A DNA stretch of 13,910 nucleotides, taken from an uncultured Odoribacter sp. (GTDB lineage: Bacteria > Bacteroidota > Bacteroidia > Bacteroidales > Marinifilaceae). The stretch lies in assembly GCA_934725835.1 (NCBI GenBank), contig CAKVCR010000039.1, positions 1-13,910 of the forward strand, read 5' to 3'. The translations under genes and the position numbers were made by a program. Below, piece after piece: positions 1 through 9,300 of this stretch (the stretch's first letter is position 1; each line of letters starts with the position of its first letter). Under the pieces are notes generated by a model. The model did not search any database and had not been told where the DNA came from. It was given only the letters and a program-made list of their open reading frames with translations.

Positions 1-1095
1 GAATTGTCGTCAGGTTTTATTGGGGAGGATTTACTTGCCGGAGATGAAAATGGAGAAATAGAAGAATTTTATACTCCTTCTTCAGGATATAGTCGTTTGT
101 TTACTTGTCGGCGATATGGAAAATTGCATATATTGAAATGCTTGAAACCATTGTTTTTAGGACAGGAGTTCTATGTTCAGCTATTGCGTAAGGAATTTGA
201 TATCGGTTACCAGTTGGAGCATCCGCATATCTGTAGAACATTGGGTTGGGAAAAGCATAGTGAATTAGGCTTTTGTATTTTGTTGGAATATGTGGATGGA
301 ATTACGCTCAGGACTTTTATGGATAGTGGCAAATTGACACGAACATTAGCCTACCGATTTACAGAAGATATTTGCAGCGCTTTGCAGTATGTACATAATA
401 AACAGGTGGTTCATAGAGATTTAAAGCCTGAAAATATTATGATTACATACAATGGCAATCACGTGAAGTTGATAGATTTCGGGCTTTCTGATTGTGATGA
501 TTATGATATTCTAAAGATTCCTGCCGGTACAAAAATGTATATTGCTCCCGAATTATTGGATTCTAAAACGACGTGGGATTGTCGGGTTGACATCTATTCT
601 TTGGGTGTTGTTCTAATTGAAATGGCAACTCGTTTGAAGGATAAGTATCTCATTCGAATTGCTCAGCATTGCACGCAGGTACTGCCGGATAAGCGTTTCG
701 CCTCTGCGCAAGAGATTCAAGAGGCTTTATATGATAATAGAATACATAGTAGGAAGAAATTAATTTTCGTAGCAATATTGTTTTTGGGTTTGATTTCTTG
801 GGTCGGTTGGCAATATGGGGGAGCGATAATAAAGAACGATGTACAACGGTCTGTTCCTGTATATTCTAATACTTCTATGAGTGCGGAGGAACAAGAGGAA
901 TGGCTGTCTGTGCGAAGTAGGCTTATGAGACAGAGGAGAGATAGTTTTCAATCTTCTAAGGATAGTATAGAATTGTGGCGCTATTTGAGAAAGAGATTGG
1001 ATATAGAATTTCCTACCCAAGGCTTGAGAGAAAGCCTAGGGTATAAAAAGAAAATCGTTGACCTGCAGTCAGAAATGTCTACTCTTCCATTATAG
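1..1095 (+). CDS. Membrane-anchored Ser/Thr protein kinase (5' end outside window)
   Basis: Eukaryotic-like protein kinase that should phosphorylate Ser/Thr on proteins using ATP. The frame is open from the first base and no good start is visible, so the N-terminus is probably cut. Counting from the TTG at base 4, the ATP-binding lysine is K45 (HILK), the likely helix-C glutamate E64, the catalytic loop HRDLKPEN 137-144, the metal-binding DFG 158-160 and the APE motif 181-183, so it looks catalytically competent. The glycine-rich loop around residues 28-40 is degenerate, and the C-lobe is short between helix F (DIYSLG) and the final helix (DKRF). A single membrane helix at about 253-276 puts the kinase in the cytoplasm and a charged tail of about 85 residues in the periplasm. 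The gene overlaps the convergent LRR lipoprotein gene by 17 bases. Its substrate is unknown; the facing envelope cassette is a guess from position only. Confidence 0.88.
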   Translation, partial: ELSSGFIGEDLLAGDENGEIEEFYTPSSGYSRLFTCRRYGKLHILKCLKPLFLGQEFYVQLLRKEFDIGYQLEHPHICRTLGWEKHSELGFCILLEYVDGITLRTFMDSGKLTRTLAYRFTEDICSALQYVHNKQVVHRDLKPENIMITYNGNHVKLIDFGLSDCDDYDILKIPAGTKMYIAPELLDSKTTWDCRVDIYSLGVVLIEMATRLKDKYLIRIAQHCTQVLPDKRFASAQEIQEALYDNRIHSRKKLIFVAILFLGLISWVGWQYGGAIIKNDVQRSVPVYSNTSMSAEEQEEWLSVRSRLMRQRRDSFQSSKDSIELWRYLRKRLDIEFPTQGLRESLGYKKKIVDLQSEMSTLPL

Positions 1096-2692
1096 TGTGA
1101 AAACTTTCCCACGGAGCATTCTGGCGGTATGTATATTTACTATTTAATGGAACGTGTAGAGTGCAATACGACAACATATTAGTTCCACTAAAAGCATATT
1201 TATCGCAAGTAGGAGGAATTGGTGCCGCAATATGTAAGTGTTGTATGTTGCACTCTGAAAAACAGTAGGCTCCGATATGCATAAGTTGTTTTCCTAGTTT
1301 GACGGTTTTTAATGAGGTACACCCTTGAAAAGAGGACATCGGTAGTTTGTCAACAGAAAGTTCGATGTATTGAATGGAAGAATTCCTAAAAACGTACTGA
1401 CCGAGTTCTGTAATGTTATCGGATACTATGATTGTATCTGCTTGACAGTGTTGTAAAGAATAGTCGGCTAATGTCTTGACAGATTCGAGAAAATGTATTG
1501 TCTTTGTCTTTTTCCCTTCTGGAAATTGCACAAGGATTTCTTTGTGTTTGTCATAAAGGATGCCGTTTTCTGTAGAGTATGTCTTGTTGAACTTCGAGAC
1601 TTGAATCTCTTCTAAGTGGGAACAACCCTCTGATGGCGTGTAGCTGACAACATTATCCGGAATGATTAAAGAGGTCAAGTCCCTGCAATCCTTAAAGGCA
1701 TTGTAACTGATAATCTTTAATGAATAGGGGAGAATAATCTCTTTTAGATTGGTGCAACCATGGAATGTTGCAAAACCAAGTATGTCCGTTTCTGTGTATC
1801 TGGAAGCTGCGTAACTGCGTCCTCCGGCGACAATACGAGCTTCTGCCAGATTCAGGCTGGTCAACTTGCCGGCGGTTGGAGTGTTGTTATAGTTTACACC
1901 TGCCATTTCGCGAATAAATCGTATATCTGTACCATTGATTTCTCCTGCTACACTTAGCGTGGTGAGTTCGTATTTTTTTTCATCTTGTATAATTTCCGGT
2001 AGCATACCCGGTTTTGTCAGATAAATAATACTATCCGTATAGAACTCAATGCCAACACTATTGGTCTCGCCAATGGTATTGGCGGCATAAGCCCAAACAT
2101 GATAGGATGCGTTCATGTCAAGCCCCGCTAGTCGAGCCTGAAAAACACCGGTACTATCACTTTCTGCAGCACTAAAATTGATGGTCGGCTCTCCTGTCTT
2201 TTGATATTTAAATCCAAGTAAAGTTAAGGGAACTCCGCCATCGTTTGTCACTTTACAGCGTACTCCGGCACTTAAGGGGCCTTTGTATACAAGTGTGATA
2301 TTTTCTATGAGTGGAACGGTGTTTGGACTCGTTTGGAAGCTATTTATGGTTGTTGTTATATGATTATAACCATTTCCGGCTATAAGGGTATAATAATATT
2401 TTTGACCCGGTTTCAAGTCTGTCAGCTGAGTCTCTATATTCCCTTCTGTTTCATTTATTATTACTTCTTGGTAATTTGTGAATTCTGGATTTGTTGCATA
2501 TCGAAATCGGACATCGGATACAATCCCCTTTCCATTTAAAAGGATGTTGCCGGAAATGATGGCAGATGTACGCGTAATTCCTCTGGCTTCATACAAAGTA
2601 AGTGTAGGCGGAAAGATGTCAGGTTTTGTATCTTCGTTGCAGGCTGCCAGTGCAAGAAGTAATATAAATGTATATAGCACAATATGTTTCAT
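1079..2692 (-). CDS. Lipoprotein with Fn3-like domains and BspA-type leucine-rich repeats
   Basis: A 537-residue predicted envelope lipoprotein. The signal peptide ends in the lipobox ALAAC with lipidated C18, followed by an acidic stretch (NEDTKPD) compatible with export to the cell surface. Residues of about 29-121 and 127-220 look like two Fn3/Ig-type beta domains (TRTSAIISGNI, then LKPGQKYYYTLIAGN). Residues of about 240-500 are BspA/LRR_5 repeats with the pattern I-x-x-x-A-F-x-x-C-x-x-L-x-x-I-x-(I/L)-P. The C-terminus (PWESFHTIMEE) is the usual closing segment of this family. Such proteins are typically adhesins or protein-binding scaffolds; no catalytic residues are seen. It is the last gene of a three-gene unit, starting 3 bases after the preceding stop. 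Its stop codon lies inside the 3' end of the convergent kinase gene, and no terminator is visible between them. Confidence 0.9.
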   Translation of the reverse strand: MKHIVLYTFILLLALAACNEDTKPDIFPPTLTLYEARGITRTSAIISGNILLNGKGIVSDVRFRYATNPEFTNYQEVIINETEGNIETQLTDLKPGQKYYYTLIAGNGYNHITTTINSFQTSPNTVPLIENITLVYKGPLSAGVRCKVTNDGGVPLTLLGFKYQKTGEPTINFSAAESDSTGVFQARLAGLDMNASYHVWAYAANTIGETNSVGIEFYTDSIIYLTKPGMLPEIIQDEKKYELTTLSVAGEINGTDIRFIREMAGVNYNNTPTAGKLTSLNLAEARIVAGGRSYAASRYTETDILGFATFHGCTNLKEIILPYSLKIISYNAFKDCRDLTSLIIPDNVVSYTPSEGCSHLEEIQVSKFNKTYSTENGILYDKHKEILVQFPEGKKTKTIHFLESVKTLADYSLQHCQADTIIVSDNITELGQYVFRNSSIQYIELSVDKLPMSSFQGCTSLKTVKLGKQLMHIGAYCFSECNIQHLHIAAPIPPTCDKYAFSGTNMLSYCTLHVPLNSKYTYRQNAPWESFHTIMEE

Positions 2693-2695
2693 GTT

Positions 2696-3649
2696 TTAAA
2701 TGTTTATACCAAAACCTACATTAGGTTCCCAGTGTTTACCTTTGATTGTTAGAATTCCGGTGGATAAAGCAAATTTCCTTATTTTGATAATTACTCCGAA
2801 TTCTGCTGCAATGCCTTTTGTGGAAAGGTCTTTATTTTTTAAATAGTCATTATCAATGGTCTCCCAGCCGACAGTATATTTCCCAAAACCAATTCCCTCG
2901 TATAGATGAAAAAGTCGGGCAATATGGTGTACTCCGCCTATAGAAATGGTATATCTTTGTTGCTGTGTTCGTCCGCTATAATAGGCTGTGTAATTGTTGT
3001 CAGTTATGACTCCGTTTTCATCGCATGTCCCGATGACATGAAGTCTGTTAAAATTACTTTGGTAATGGACAAAGACTCCATGTTTTCTTTGTATTGCTGC
3101 AAAAATTCCAAGCGAAGGCTTCGAGTGATAAATGCCTGCGGTCAGCAATGCGAAGCCTGCAAATGGCTTTGGTGATAATTGCCCTAAACGGACATTTCGG
3201 ATAGAGGTGACATCTATTTGGGGTGAAGGCAGTTTGCGTTTTCCGGCAATTAGTGCAACGGGTTCAATTCTCTGTTCGACAACCGGCGGCGGAGAGATGG
3301 TTAACTCGTAGCTGAGGCGGGACTCGAGAGGGGATGGAAATGTGTAATCGCGTAAAATGCCCCAAACAGGGTGCTTTATGGTTATTTGTATGCTTCCATT
3401 AGGGATATACAGCCATACTTCTCCGACATTATTTTTTCTCTTTACAATGCCTAAAGGAGTTGAGAAGGAAAAGGATGTATCAGCTACAATTTTCAGTAGT
3501 GCGCATGCCTCATTATTAAGGTCGCGCACCGGATTCACCCATGCCGTGATATCATTTGCTAATAAACGGAAGGAATGTATCTCAAATGTTTGTGCATGGG
3601 CAACAGATGCCGTGGCTAAGAATAATATGATTAGAAAGTATTTTTTCAT
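2696..3649 (-). CDS. Secreted protein with beta-barrel-like C-terminus, function unknown
   Basis: A 317-residue protein with a type I signal peptide (cleavage likely after AHA, residue 19). Residues of about 21-118 form a module I recall from several Bacteroidota envelope proteins: F-x-L-L-x-N-D-I-T-A, then ACALLKIV, then VWLYIPNGSIQITIKHP and GILRDYTFPSPL. It resembles PEGA-like beta domains, but I cannot name the family. A proline-rich linker (about 120-145) leads to a C-terminal half of alternating aromatic and glycine-containing strands (FAGFALLTAGIYHS, FHLYEGIGFGKY) that ends in VGFGINI. That is consistent with a small outer-membrane beta-barrel. The ATG lies 1 base after the stop of the preceding WG-repeat gene, so translation is probably coupled. 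The coding assignment is firm and the localisation moderately so. The function is unknown. Confidence 0.85.
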   Translation of the reverse strand: MKKYFLIILFLATASVAHAQTFEIHSFRLLANDITAWVNPVRDLNNEACALLKIVADTSFSFSTPLGIVKRKNNVGEVWLYIPNGSIQITIKHPVWGILRDYTFPSPLESRLSYELTISPPPVVEQRIEPVALIAGKRKLPSPQIDVTSIRNVRLGQLSPKPFAGFALLTAGIYHSKPSLGIFAAIQRKHGVFVHYQSNFNRLHVIGTCDENGVITDNNYTAYYSGRTQQQRYTISIGGVHHIARLFHLYEGIGFGKYTVGWETIDNDYLKNKDLSTKGIAAEFGVIIKIRKFALSTGILTIKGKHWEPNVGFGINI

Positions 3650-3650
3650 C

Positions 3651-5381
3651 TTATTCTATATTAAAGTTTCGTATACTGAATATCTCTTGTTCCGGCAATG
3701 GGGTGTTGTTGTCAAGCAATGTAGGCTGCCAGGTTCGCACATGTATCTGTGGCGCTTGGGAATTTCGGAAATCCCATAAAAGGAACAGATAACCTTCGTC
3801 TGAATACAGGTCAGAGGTGTAGCCTTGTCGTACTGTGACACCGTATATTCCCGGAATTGTCGGATGTCTCTTGATTTGGAAACGGCTGAAATTTATTTGA
3901 ATCTTCTGATTGGCTTCAAACACATGTTTAAGGCGGTTGATGTATTCCCGTTTGCTTTTCAGATTATATACAATTTGTTCCGTTGAAAAGTATCGGGCTC
4001 TGTTCTCCGGAGCTTTTTTCACTACTTTGCCGACAATAATCAGAGCATCTTCGCTAAATAATTGCTCAAGGAAATCGATGTCTTTGGTAATGTATGATGC
4101 ACGGAATTTTTCCATGTACTCTAAAATGATTTTCCGATTTTGGGAATCTACATCCGATAATTGCCCGGCAATGATTCTTTGAGCTTCCTGTCTGAAGGGA
4201 TTATTTGAATAGACAAGGTTCTGCTCGGCAGGTGGCTCTTGAACAACAATTTCTTCTACACTTTCCTGTGGGGTGTAGAGCGTAAAAACCTGTGCCCTTT
4301 TCCCGATTACAATGGGGTCATGGACAATAGACCGATAGTGTGTTGTGTCAACGGCTTGCCCTTGCTTGTTAATCATGAATGCAATATTGCCGATACGGGC
4401 TATGGCGAGATTGTTATGGTAGTATTCCGATATATCATCATATATCAAATCCGTAAGAAGTTTACCATCGGAATCGGTTAGACCCCATTTGCCGTTCTTC
4501 TTGATTGCAATGTGTCGGGGACCGAGAATACGACCTTGTTCATGCTGGCAGGGAATGGTGATTTCCCCATTTTTTGAGATAAGTCCAACCCCCTTCGTAG
4601 TGAGGACTAAGGCTACACCATGCTTGAATTCGGATGCTTCGATAATATCTTTAGGGAGATATAGAACGGTATTCCCTTGCTTGTCAAAATATGCACAACG
4701 GTGCTGATTCTTATATAACAATCGGTTGCACGAGAAAGTTCCGTTTAAACGGCTGTTTTGCGCCTGAATATTGAATAGTACGACGCCTTTATTGTTGATT
4801 GCCGAATATGCAATCTGCTCGTTCGAATTGGCAATGCCGACGATGGCAATCCCATCCGAAAAATCGTATGCATAGTCATAGTATGGTTTGATGACGATGT
4901 CTCCGTTTGTGTTGATATAGCCATATTTTTGATTCTCTGTATAAATTAAAGCCAACCCCTCTTTAAAGTTATGTGCCATTAAAACTCTCCCGTATTCCGG
5001 ATATTCGATGGTTTTAATAGTCTCCCCCTGTTTGTTAATGAGCAATAGCGGCGTTTCTGCTTTTTGTTGTGCGAAAGTGACGTCTTCAAAGAAATGCCCG
5101 ATTTGTGAAAACTTATGTGCACAGACAGGTGTATCAGGGTTGTCAATATGATATAATTGCAACAATCCTATAGTGTCAGGAACAGAGAAAAGGTTATTGA
5201 CAACGGGCGATGGCTGTTGTTTAAATGTTCCTGACCTGTCACTTGTGTTGTTTAGGTTTAGAAGAGTCCAACAATGGCTTGTATGGTTGATTTGTGCAGG
5301 TATATGGGTGATTATTGCCTGCTGTTTGGTGCAGGCTGCAAACATGTATAATAAAACCCATAGATAAATAAACTGCTTCAT
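3651..5381 (-). CDS. WG-repeat lipoprotein with NTF2-like C-terminal domain
   Basis: A 576-residue predicted lipoprotein with lipobox MFAAC and lipidated C17. The next residues (TKQQ) lack the acidic run associated with surface export in Bacteroides, so it may face the periplasm. Residues of about 90-345 carry divergent WG-type repeats, seen as cycles such as F-x-E-G-L-A-L-I...YGYINTNGDIVIKPYYDYAYDFSDG and GKWGLTDSDGKLLTDLIYDD. These usually form a beta-propeller-like or solenoid binding surface. Residues of about 405-560 resemble an NTF2/SnoaL-like cone fold (YMEKFRASYITKDIDFLEQLFSEDALIIVG, later QIHVRTWQP). No catalytic site can be assigned. It heads the tight three-gene unit with the barrel-like protein and the LRR lipoprotein. 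A TAnnTTTG box ends 5 bases before its ATG. No convincing Shine-Dalgarno sequence is present. Confidence 0.87.
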   Translation of the reverse strand: MKQFIYLWVLLYMFAACTKQQAIITHIPAQINHTSHCWTLLNLNNTSDRSGTFKQQPSPVVNNLFSVPDTIGLLQLYHIDNPDTPVCAHKFSQIGHFFEDVTFAQQKAETPLLLINKQGETIKTIEYPEYGRVLMAHNFKEGLALIYTENQKYGYINTNGDIVIKPYYDYAYDFSDGIAIVGIANSNEQIAYSAINNKGVVLFNIQAQNSRLNGTFSCNRLLYKNQHRCAYFDKQGNTVLYLPKDIIEASEFKHGVALVLTTKGVGLISKNGEITIPCQHEQGRILGPRHIAIKKNGKWGLTDSDGKLLTDLIYDDISEYYHNNLAIARIGNIAFMINKQGQAVDTTHYRSIVHDPIVIGKRAQVFTLYTPQESVEEIVVQEPPAEQNLVYSNNPFRQEAQRIIAGQLSDVDSQNRKIILEYMEKFRASYITKDIDFLEQLFSEDALIIVGKVVKKAPENRARYFSTEQIVYNLKSKREYINRLKHVFEANQKIQINFSRFQIKRHPTIPGIYGVTVRQGYTSDLYSDEGYLFLLWDFRNSQAPQIHVRTWQPTLLDNNTPLPEQEIFSIRNFNIE

Positions 5382-5385
5382 TCAG

Positions 5386-5393
5386 CAAATATA
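5386..5393 (-). promoter_or_regulatory. Bacteroides -7 promoter box (TATATTTG) abutting a start codon
   Basis: On the minus strand TATATTTG matches the Bacteroides -7 consensus TAnnTTTG exactly. It ends only 4 bases before the ATG of the WG-repeat lipoprotein, so transcription would start at or just before the ATG and give an almost leaderless mRNA. I see no TTTG-type -33 element at the expected distance. It may be fortuitous in AT-rich DNA, with the genes instead read from the fimbrillin operon 60 bases upstream. Confidence 0.4.
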
Positions 5394-5397
5394 CGGA

Positions 5398-5411
5398 AAC
5401 TATAGATAGTT
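5398..5411. repeat. Perfect 6-bp inverted repeat in a promoter spacer
   Basis: AACTAT and ATAGTT are separated by two bases. The repeat lies just upstream of the TATATTTG box, within the 60-base gap between the fimbrillin and WG-repeat genes. It could be an operator for a dimeric regulator, or chance in AT-rich sequence. It is too short and lacks a T-run, so it is not a convincing terminator. Confidence 0.3.
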
Positions 5412-5441
5412 ACGATGATTATATAGCTGTATTTTATTCAA

Positions 5442-6329
5442 TTACTTATTCTGTGACTCCCAATTTTCAATTTCTCCGCCAATCTCTATTTTGGTTTGTT
5501 CCGGATTTTTCGAAATCACCAGGGTAATGGAGTGCTGGATACCGGATTTAAAGACAAAGGAGCTCTCTACAATATACGACACTCCCTCCATGATTATTTC
5601 AATCAATGGCTGGCGGTTATTGATTCTTTGGGGAACAACTATTGCGGAATATAACTGTTTGTTTGTTTTTTTTGCTTTGATGGAGCGGGATGTTCCGTAC
5701 CTATTGGGGGTGACAATGCCGACGTTCAGGTCGATAGTGGCTGAAGTGACTGTGTTATGTATATATACTTCTGCCTTCTCCGGCAGTTCTCCTTCGTAGT
5801 CATCACCCTTGATTAGCCGGATATTCATCTTTGACAGTCGGTGAGAGAATATGAGATTGACAGGTTCTTGGCTACCGCCGGTGTTCTTTCGGGTTGCCCA
5901 CAGAAAATCGCTTGCTTCATATCCTTCCTTCGTTGTTTGGTCGGAGGCAATTTCAAAAGGTAGGTCGCTGATGGTGGTTACAGGACTCTGATGAGGATAG
6001 TAAGCGAAAATATCGTAACTTTTGTCATTCCAGAATATCTTTTGCTCTGGAGTCCAAATGATTCCATCATATGTGAGCTTGCTATTCGTGACATAGTTGC
6101 CGGCAGACTCGAGAGGGAGATTTTGTTCTGTGATGTATAGTCCGATGCAATCATCCGTTTCAAAGCCGGCATCCGTTGCTCGTGTCTGTGCCGGATGAAC
6201 GACATTGAAAGTCATGACGCCATCCTCCGGGACCAGCATCCCGTCATCGCTGCCTTTGGTGGTTTCGCAGGCTGTGTTGCTCAGAAAGCAAAGAGTGATA
6301 AAACCGAATAATGTCTTGTGTAATTTCAT
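5442..6329 (-). CDS. Fimbrillin family (Mfa-like) lipoprotein
   Basis: A 295-residue putative type V pilus subunit or surface adhesin of the Bacteroidales fimbrillin superfamily. I chose the ATG at 6327-6329 because it gives a clean signal peptide (MKLHKTLFGF...) and has AGAG a few bases upstream; a TTG 18 bases further up is less likely. The lipid cysteine is probably C21 (NTAC), a somewhat weak lipobox. Family features are ATRATDAGF-type start of the mature part (QTRATDAGF, R50), D-x-IGLYI, IFWND, YDIFAYYPHQS, the hallmark YEASDFLW at 137-144, AIVVPQ and a closing ENWES. It lies 18 bases after the stop of the M64 fusion gene and is paralogous to that protein's N-terminus and to the fimbrillin two genes upstream. 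It may be a pilus tip or stalk subunit or a free surface adhesin; the sequence does not settle which. Confidence 0.88.
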   Translation of the reverse strand: MKLHKTLFGFITLCFLSNTACETTKGSDDGMLVPEDGVMTFNVVHPAQTRATDAGFETDDCIGLYITEQNLPLESAGNYVTNSKLTYDGIIWTPEQKIFWNDKSYDIFAYYPHQSPVTTISDLPFEIASDQTTKEGYEASDFLWATRKNTGGSQEPVNLIFSHRLSKMNIRLIKGDDYEGELPEKAEVYIHNTVTSATIDLNVGIVTPNRYGTSRSIKAKKTNKQLYSAIVVPQRINNRQPLIEIIMEGVSYIVESSFVFKSGIQHSITLVISKNPEQTKIEIGGEIENWESQNK

Positions 6330-6347
6330 ATCTCTTGGTTTGGGCAA

Positions 6348-9300
6348 TTATTTTAAAATCTCAGGTTTCCCTTTATGGATAATAGGTTCGTGACAGTTGT
6401 TGCGGGTGTTGACTCCGTCGAATTTATTTGAAGAGCGGGTGCTTATTGAGATGTCCGTCTTGTCATTTTTGACAAATTCTTCAAATGAGTAGCTCTCTCC
6501 GGCATATTCCATGATGCGTTTTACAATGCTTTCGCGGCTGATGGCATTGTAATAGGGAATGTTGTTGTTCATACAGCTGTTCTGTTCGGACCTGAATACT
6601 CCTTTGCTGTGCATAAAACCTCCTTCAAATATGTCAACATAGTTGCTGTATCGCTTGTCGAAGATTAGATGAGCCCAGGGCACTTCGTGCATTTTTCCGG
6701 TTAATGAAATGTTCTGATACCATCCTAACGAATGACCCCGATTCACTGCCTCTACGTGTTTGCAGCATGAACAGTGGCAGAAATCTATAAACTCATTGTG
6801 GTGGATGTATTCATCTGCCAGTTTCCCGAATCCGTGTCCGCCTGCTTCGTGCTGGACGATTCCTCGGGTATCCAGCGGATAGTTGTACGAACTCTTGGGA
6901 CAGAATGCAATGGCAGAGCCGTCCTCCCACATGTGACAGGTTCCGCCATAATCCGATGTATTGGGGGTGACGATAATAAGACTTCGGTTTATATTGCCTT
7001 TGTTCACGGTAGGTTTTTTCAAGGCATAATCGAAAATGTCGTTGTAATTTCCTGTCAGTCCGTTCTTACCGGTGAATGTTGTCCCGAATTTGGTTTGCCG
7101 GATGGTGTTTACGGTATTGATACCGTTTTCCGGCGACACGGCTATCGCAGTGTATATGTTGAAATAGTCGCGGTAGGTGCGGTAGGGCTCGATGTTGAAG
7201 AAGTGTTCCACCTGCTCCTTTATATCCTGTAGATAAAGTCCCTCCGACACATCTTTGGCGTTGTAACCGTCGCCTAAGAACACCAGATTGACACCATTGC
7301 CCTTTGTGTGTGTTTGTAGGGTGATGATTTCGTCTTCGTCATATTTGTAGTCGTATTGGGTAATATGGCAGCGGATGGTATAATCTTTGTCTTTTAGTGC
7401 AAATACGATATCACCTTCGCGCATAGGCGCACCTTTGGGCATGCTGTGAATGGTGAGGTCAAGTTCTGCTTTTTGCGTGCCGTTTATGGCTGAGAGGTCA
7501 CACCAGGCGGGTTTGCTTGCCACTTCCCACTCTCCCTCTGCGCTTAATATTAGCTTGCGGGTGCATTCCGCATTGACAACACTGACTCTGGATGGCCGGC
7601 ATGTTAATTTACGGTGTGCGGCAATGTGTTTGAATTCGTTCCAGCCGGCAGATGTTTGATATTGCTGTATTGCGACTTCCGGGACCTCCAAGGTGAAATT
7701 ATCCTTGGATACGCCATAGAAGGTTCCTGGTGATATATGTGGGGGGATGAGCCCTTTGCAGACAATCCGATTGACACCGGTATTGTTGCTAAAGGCATTA
7801 ATCCCGATGGATTCCAGGCTGGCAGGGAAAATGATTCCTTCCAATTCCCCACAATTTGTAAAAGCTTCACTTCCGATGCTTTGGACGTTGTCCGGGATTT
7901 CCAAGATGCCGGTTAGTAGAATATTGTAAGAGAATGCGCCCTCTCCGATTGCAACAAGAGTCTTCGGCAGTTTTAATTCCCCTGAAAATAAGTTGCGTTG
8001 GAAAGAATAGGGGCTGATGTGCATCAGTTTTTGAGGCAATATTAACTCTCCTTTGAAATGGCAATCGGCAAATGCCGTTCTGCCGATGCTGGTGATTCCA
8101 TCGTGCAGGGTTAATGTCCCATTGAAACCGCTGCCTGCAAATGCCGATTCTGGAATATCGGTCAAAGTCTGGGGGATGGTCAGGGAACCTTTTAAGTTGA
8201 AGCAGAAACCGAATGCTCTGGCTCCAAGGCTTTTCAGTTTATTGGGAAGTATCAGCTCCCCGTATAATTCGCCACATCCGTAAAAGCATTCGACCCCAAT
8301 GGATTCGACATTTTCCGGAATAATGAGTTCACAGGAGAATTTACATCTGTAAAAAGCACCGGTGCCTATACGCTTGAGTGTGGAAGGTAGGGATAATCGT
8401 CCTGACAATGCTTCGCAGAAGCTGAAAGCGCTGCTACCGATTTCTGTAACTCCTTCAGGAATAATTAACGAACCGCTCAAAGATTCACATGCGCTAAAGG
8501 CACTCGATTGGATGGATTCCAATTTGTCCGGCAGTGTAAGATGGACCAGTGATTTTTTTTGGTAAAACGCCGCATTGGGAATTTGATTGTCCTTGTTGCC
8601 TTTAAATGCTTTGATTTTCACCTCTTTTAAATTTACGGCTTGCAGCATTTGCATGTAATCTTTCATGAAATAGAAATCATTGGCATTGATTTCTCCTGTG
8701 ATTTTCAGGTTTTGTATTTTCTGGTAGTCTTTCTTTGCTGCAATGATACACTCCTTCAGTTGGCCGGCTTTGGATTCTATGACGATATATTCTTTGGCCG
8801 TTGCATTGTGGCTGATTGGATCATTTTCCCAGGCTGTGATGGATTCTCCGATGAGGGTAAACACATAGGTGCCGTCGTAAGCTTTTTTGTCGACTTTGAT
8901 GCTGAAATTGTGCATTTTCGAAGGGGAATAGGTGAAATCATCCGATTTGCTGAATGTGTAGGGCACTGTTCCGATGCTGATGTTGAATAGTTTTGTTCCG
9001 GAGCTGATGGTTTGGGGTACGACGATTCCACGGAATTCATCCCCTTTTTTGTAAGGGATTATCCCGGTCGCAGATGCTTCGCCTGTTGCAGAGACAACGC
9101 CGGTAGCCAAATTAATGGAGGCATTTTGTTTGGTATTGCTGATAACAACCTGTTTGGGCAGACTTGTCCATTCGTCTTTTGTAAAGCCGTCACCCTCGAT
9201 AAGGGTGATTTTGACGCTGCTCATTCTATGTTTGAATGCTATTTTGACAACCTGTTCTGTGGGTGCCACCCGGGGAGTTTTCCCCCATAGGAAGTCGCTG

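Noticed and set aside
3357..3779. 140-codon open frame on the plus strand across the barrel-like and WG genes
   Set aside because: It lies antisense to two genes with signal peptides and tight spacing. It has no promoter or ribosome site and no recognisable domain.
6774..7232. 152-codon plus-strand open frame opposite the M64 peptidase domain
   Set aside because: The minus strand here encodes the conserved zinc motif and surrounding M64 sequence, so the plus frame is a shadow.
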